From: Corallium rubrum
Lineage: Eukaryota > Cnidaria > Anthozoa > Scleralcyonacea > Coralliidae
Assembly (NCBI GenBank): GCA_964035015.1
Contig: OZ036014.1
Coordinates: 8,131,900-8,195,899 of the forward strand
Reading direction: 5' to 3'
Length of the DNA: 64,000 bases
Part shown: piece after piece, positions 61,757-64,000 of the stretch
How the letters are laid out: each line of letters opens with the position of its first letter
Numbering within the stretch: position 1 is the stretch's first letter
Notes under the pieces: generated by a model
What the model was told of the DNA's origin: nothing
What the model saw: only the letters and a program-made list of their open reading frames with translations
The model's database searches: none
Position numbers and translations under genes: made by a program

Positions 61757-61922
61757 TTTCATGATTTCTTACATTGCTGAAGTCAACCGAAAAATTTCGG
61801 CTGACTCTGTGCGGCTCGATAGCTCAACAGCGGCGGACCGGAATCTCAAAGGTGCGAATTCAAATCCCGCTCGAGTCAGCCGAAATTCTTCGGTTGAATT
61901 TAGCAGTGTAAGAAATCATGAA
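61757..61922. mobile_element. Foldback with tRNA-like core
   Basis: TTCATGATTTCTTACATTGC...CCGAAAAATTTCGGCTGACTC and GAGTCAGCCGAAATTCTTCGG...GTAAGAAATCATGAA are the arms. The core GGCTCGATAGCTCAACAGCG...GTGCGAATTCAAATCCCGC looks like A- and B-box regions of a tRNA. A partial arm recurs at 62725-62760. Confidence 0.6.
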
Positions 61923-62067
61923 CAATACGAATTATTGAAAAACAATGGATCAACACGACATAGTTTGGAACAGTGCACGGCGGAAGATTCTCTCCTTAAA
62001 GGTGCTGTTACACGATGCAAATTCAGCTGCACACAATTGTGAAGTGAATATCAGTATTCCAACCTAC

Positions 62068-62125
62068 CATCAGCTTCAACGATGCTGGCCAAAGCCATAC
62101 AAGCATTTTTAACAACTTTGGCAAC
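62068..62125 (-). CDS. Armadillo-repeat protein, exon 4
   Basis: 58 bp between acceptor ATACTTTTTAG and donor GTAGGT. Starts in phase 0: VAKVVKNACMALASIVEAD, ending one base into the next codon. VVKNACMALASI is the helix-3 pattern of an ARM repeat and completes the repeat begun in exon 3. Confidence 0.8.
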
Positions 62126-62284
62126 CTAAAAAGTATTTTGTAAAACAAAAGAATAATTCGCCTCGAAATAATTATATAATGCTGTTCATGTGCTGTGGTT
62201 TGTGCTGCGCCGCCGCACTGTATTGTATCGTATCGTAGAATGCTGGTCCTGTCCTGTCCTGTCCTGCACTGCACTGCACTGTAC

Positions 62285-62520
62285 ACTACTGCGCTCTACT
62301 GCACTGCACTGTACTGTACTGCGCTGCACCGCACCGCACTGCGGTACCGTACCGAACCGAACCGTACCGCACCGTACCGTACCGTACCGTACCGCACCGT
62401 ACTGTACTGTACTGTACTGTACTGTACTGTACTGTACTGTACTGTACTGTACTGTACTGTACTGTACTGTACTGTACTGTACTGTACTGTACTGTACTGT
62501 ACTGTACTGTACTGTGCTGT
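62285..62520. repeat. (ACTGT)n array with derived CCGT/GCACT variants
   Basis: Perfect (ACTGT)n from about 62398 to 62514. Before it are degenerate variants (GCACTGCACT, ACCGTACCGT). It lies in the intron between exons 62068-62125 and 62772-62845. The same unit as 61581-61711. Confidence 0.95.
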
Positions 62521-62771
62521 GCTGTACTAACTTCATTCTACCGCATTGCATTTCAAACTCAATTGATCTATTGTGTAGTATTATGTCATGAGGTAGGCTT
62601 CTACTTTTGGTTCTCATAAGAAACGTTAACGGGTGGGTACCAAAGCTATCTTTTCTAGAAAAAATAAAAACAAACCTATTACCTTATTACAGAACCATCC
62701 TCAGAGAACCATGAGAACATTTTTCATGATTTCTTACACTGCTAAAATCAACTGAAAATTTTCGAAATTAC

Positions 62772-62845
62772 CTTCATGTGCGTCTTGATCGAATCGACCA
62801 GCAAACCAACTGTATTGCTGTCATTCATCATTTCAATATTATCAT
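62772..62845 (-). CDS. Armadillo-repeat protein, exon 3
   Basis: 74 bp between acceptor TTTTTATTTGGCAG and donor GTAATT. Enters in phase 1 and ends in phase 0: DNIEMMNDSNTVGLLVDSIK then THMK. NTVGLLVDSIKTHMK resembles helices 1-2 of an ARM repeat. Joining to exon 4 gives a repeat of 44 residues, the expected length. Confidence 0.8.
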
Positions 62846-62949
62846 CTGCCAAATAAAAAGAGAATTAACCGATAATGAGGGAATGTACTACTAACTTGTA
62901 AAACGACACAACTCATTTTTGGCCAGCCCTTTCCAGTTGTTCACCTTAC

Positions 62950-63078
62950 CTTCCATCGACAGCGACCACAATGCTGAACAAGCGGATTCGATGAGGTCAA
63001 CACAAGAATCGTGACATTCCATCGCAGCACAGATATCCTGAAGCCCCCGTTCCTCAGTAACGATCTTACAGTTATTCT
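62950..63078 (-). CDS. Armadillo-repeat protein, exon 2
   Basis: 129 bp (43 codons), phase 1 at both ends, between acceptor TATATACCCCAG and donor GTAAGG. NNCKIVTEERGLQDICAAME followed by CHDSCVDLIESACSALWSLS and ME. GLQDICAAM...ACSALWSLS is a clear ARM repeat. A whole repeat per exon with equal phases lets exons be gained or lost without a frameshift. Confidence 0.88.
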
Positions 63079-63268
63079 CTGGGGTATATAAAGAAAACAC
63101 GATACATGGCTATTAGTACATGCATGCATGAAAACCACGACATATAACATCATCTCTTGATGATGTGAAGCCAACACTTGATATGACGTCATCAGTTGGC
63201 GTGACGTCTCACTTCAGGTTACGCCATCGCTTAATACAAACAACGTTATTACTTGGTGGACGCCTTAA

Positions 63269-63476
63269 CTTGGTATGAGATCATCACTTAGTGCGACGTC
63301 ATCACTTGATGTGACGTCATCACTTGATGTGACGTCATCACTTGATGTGACGTCATAACTTGATGTGACGTCATCACTTAATGTGACGTCATCACTTGAT
63401 GTGACGTCATCACTTGATGTGACGTCATCACTTGATGTGACGTAATCACTTAATGTGACGTCATCACTTGATGTAA
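63269..63476. repeat. 18-bp tandem array of TGACGTCA sites
   Basis: The unit TGACGTCATCACTTGATG repeats at exactly 18-bp steps; perfect TGACGTCA begins at 63312, 63330, 63348, 63366, 63384, 63402, 63420 and 63456, with a one-base variant at 63438 (TGACGTAA). One more perfect TGACGTCA is at 63184, and degenerate units lie between. TGACGTCA is the consensus CRE bound by CREB/ATF factors. It lies in the intron between exons 62950-63078 and 63556-63684. Confidence 0.95.
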
Positions 63477-63555
63477 CATTTCAATTAGTCCTCTCACTTT
63501 TCCACGCCTGGCGACGTCCCCGCTTATAAGCCACATTTTATTTGGAACACTGTAC

Positions 63556-63684
63556 CGTTAACAGCGAGGCTCCAGACGGCACCACAAACGCTGATAGCGA
63601 GTTCAGCATCATTTGGAAACAATCTGAGCGCGGCGAGTACATCCTGGACACCGCCCAAAGTACCAATCACTTCAGCGGCAGATT
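63556..63684 (-). CDS. Armadillo-repeat protein, exon 1 of those seen
   Basis: 129 bp between acceptor ATTTTTTTTAG and donor GTACAG, phase 1 at both ends. SAAEVIGTLGGVQDVLAALR then LFPNDAELAISVCGAVWSLA and VN, an ARM repeat with the usual G in the first turn, hydrophobic helix 2 and CGAVWSLAVN in helix 3. With exons 2-5 it gives four consecutive repeats in one open frame of about 160 codons. The 5' exons lie beyond 64000. ARM proteins bind peptides or partners as scaffolds; which subfamily this is cannot be told. The matched splice phases make a real gene likely. Confidence 0.88.
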
Positions 63685-63699
63685 CTAAAAAAAATACAC

Positions 63700-64000
63700 T
63701 ACACTTTAATGTAGACAGTACAGATTACTTAATAGTAAACGCTGAGTACAATTTTTATTTGAAACAGGCGAATTTCAGGGTTTTGCGCGCGAATCATTTT
63801 GCAAAGGAATTGGCGATCTCTTGGCGGGCTCCCCACAAAGTAAGCAATGGCAAACAGACTTGCTAGCGAGGCAACAACAGCAGAATAACAGTGTTAAACA
63901 TCCAGAATCTGTATCTATACTTTGTTGATTTTAAACAGTATGTTTACTTTGAGTGGAGCCTGCCAGTTTTTTTTTGAAGAATGATGCGCGCGCAACACCG
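63700..64000. other. Intron or upstream sequence of the armadillo gene
   Basis: No further exon could be seen. If the protein continues, this is intron and the preceding exon lies beyond the window edge. Confidence 0.5.

Noticed and set aside
61401-62042. 213-codon frame on the + strand
   Set aside because: It runs through the (GTACT)n array and antisense through ARM-gene introns; there is no domain and it depends on the repeat staying open.
63269-63476. CRISPR-like array
   Set aside because: Units of 18 bp are contiguous with no variable spacers; this is a eukaryotic tandem repeat.

Overview
This is animal nuclear DNA, most likely from an anthozoan cnidarian such as a stony coral. That is an inference from three things. 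A family of class A GPCR genes each has an uninterrupted reading frame directly behind a 3' splice site. The repeats are very dense and include inverted-repeat elements, tRNA- and 5S-derived SINEs, LINE 3' ends, Ty3/Gypsy, and mariner- and Harbinger-like remnants. There are no bacterial gene arrangements. The sequence is AT-rich, and most of it is transposable-element DNA in several nested layers.

Genes. Four paralogous seven-transmembrane receptor genes lie on the + strand: A at 3161-4135, B at 10473-11444, C at 23669-24673 and D at 44313-45305. A and B sit in a recent tandem duplication (about 1-4143 and 6636-11453). C lies in an older, rearranged copy whose upstream region carries a 5-kb insertion, and D is the most isolated. 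All four begin MPYF, have the same receptor layout, and carry a pyrimidine-rich ...AG acceptor 28-31 bases before the ATG, so each coding exon probably follows a non-coding leader exon. At the right edge, on the - strand, five exons (63684 down to 61258) join in phase into the C-terminal part of an armadillo-repeat protein. Its introns hold two pentanucleotide arrays and an 18-bp array of TGACGTCA sites.

Layout. 1-11.5 kb: duplication units A and B, with insertions unique to each; the other unit keeps the empty site. 11.5-16.6 kb: LINE tails, MITEs and a C-rich minisatellite. 16.6-24.7 kb: unit C with nested inverted-repeat elements. 25-27 kb: foldbacks and TA microsatellites. 27.4-28.1 kb: a broken helicase fragment. 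29-32.3 kb: a LINE PHD-finger fragment, a Tigger-like MITE and a tandem-repeat foldback. 32.6-36.9 kb: a dead Ty3/Gypsy element between two inverted 259-bp LTRs. 37-44 kb: MITEs, a mariner-like element, a Penelope/hammerhead-like palindrome and a 5S-derived SINE. 45.3-46.6 kb: a 1.2-kb ATC array just behind receptor D. 47-54 kb: nested MITEs. 55-60 kb: foldbacks, including one of about 820 bp. 61-64 kb: the armadillo gene.

The genes do not form a pathway. The receptors are a local expansion by duplication, and the armadillo gene is an unrelated neighbour. I found no convincing new multi-gene system. The most interesting signals are structural: paired insertions with empty sites, palindromes with hammerhead-like cores, a foldback class with shared flanks but different arms, and the intronic CRE-type array.
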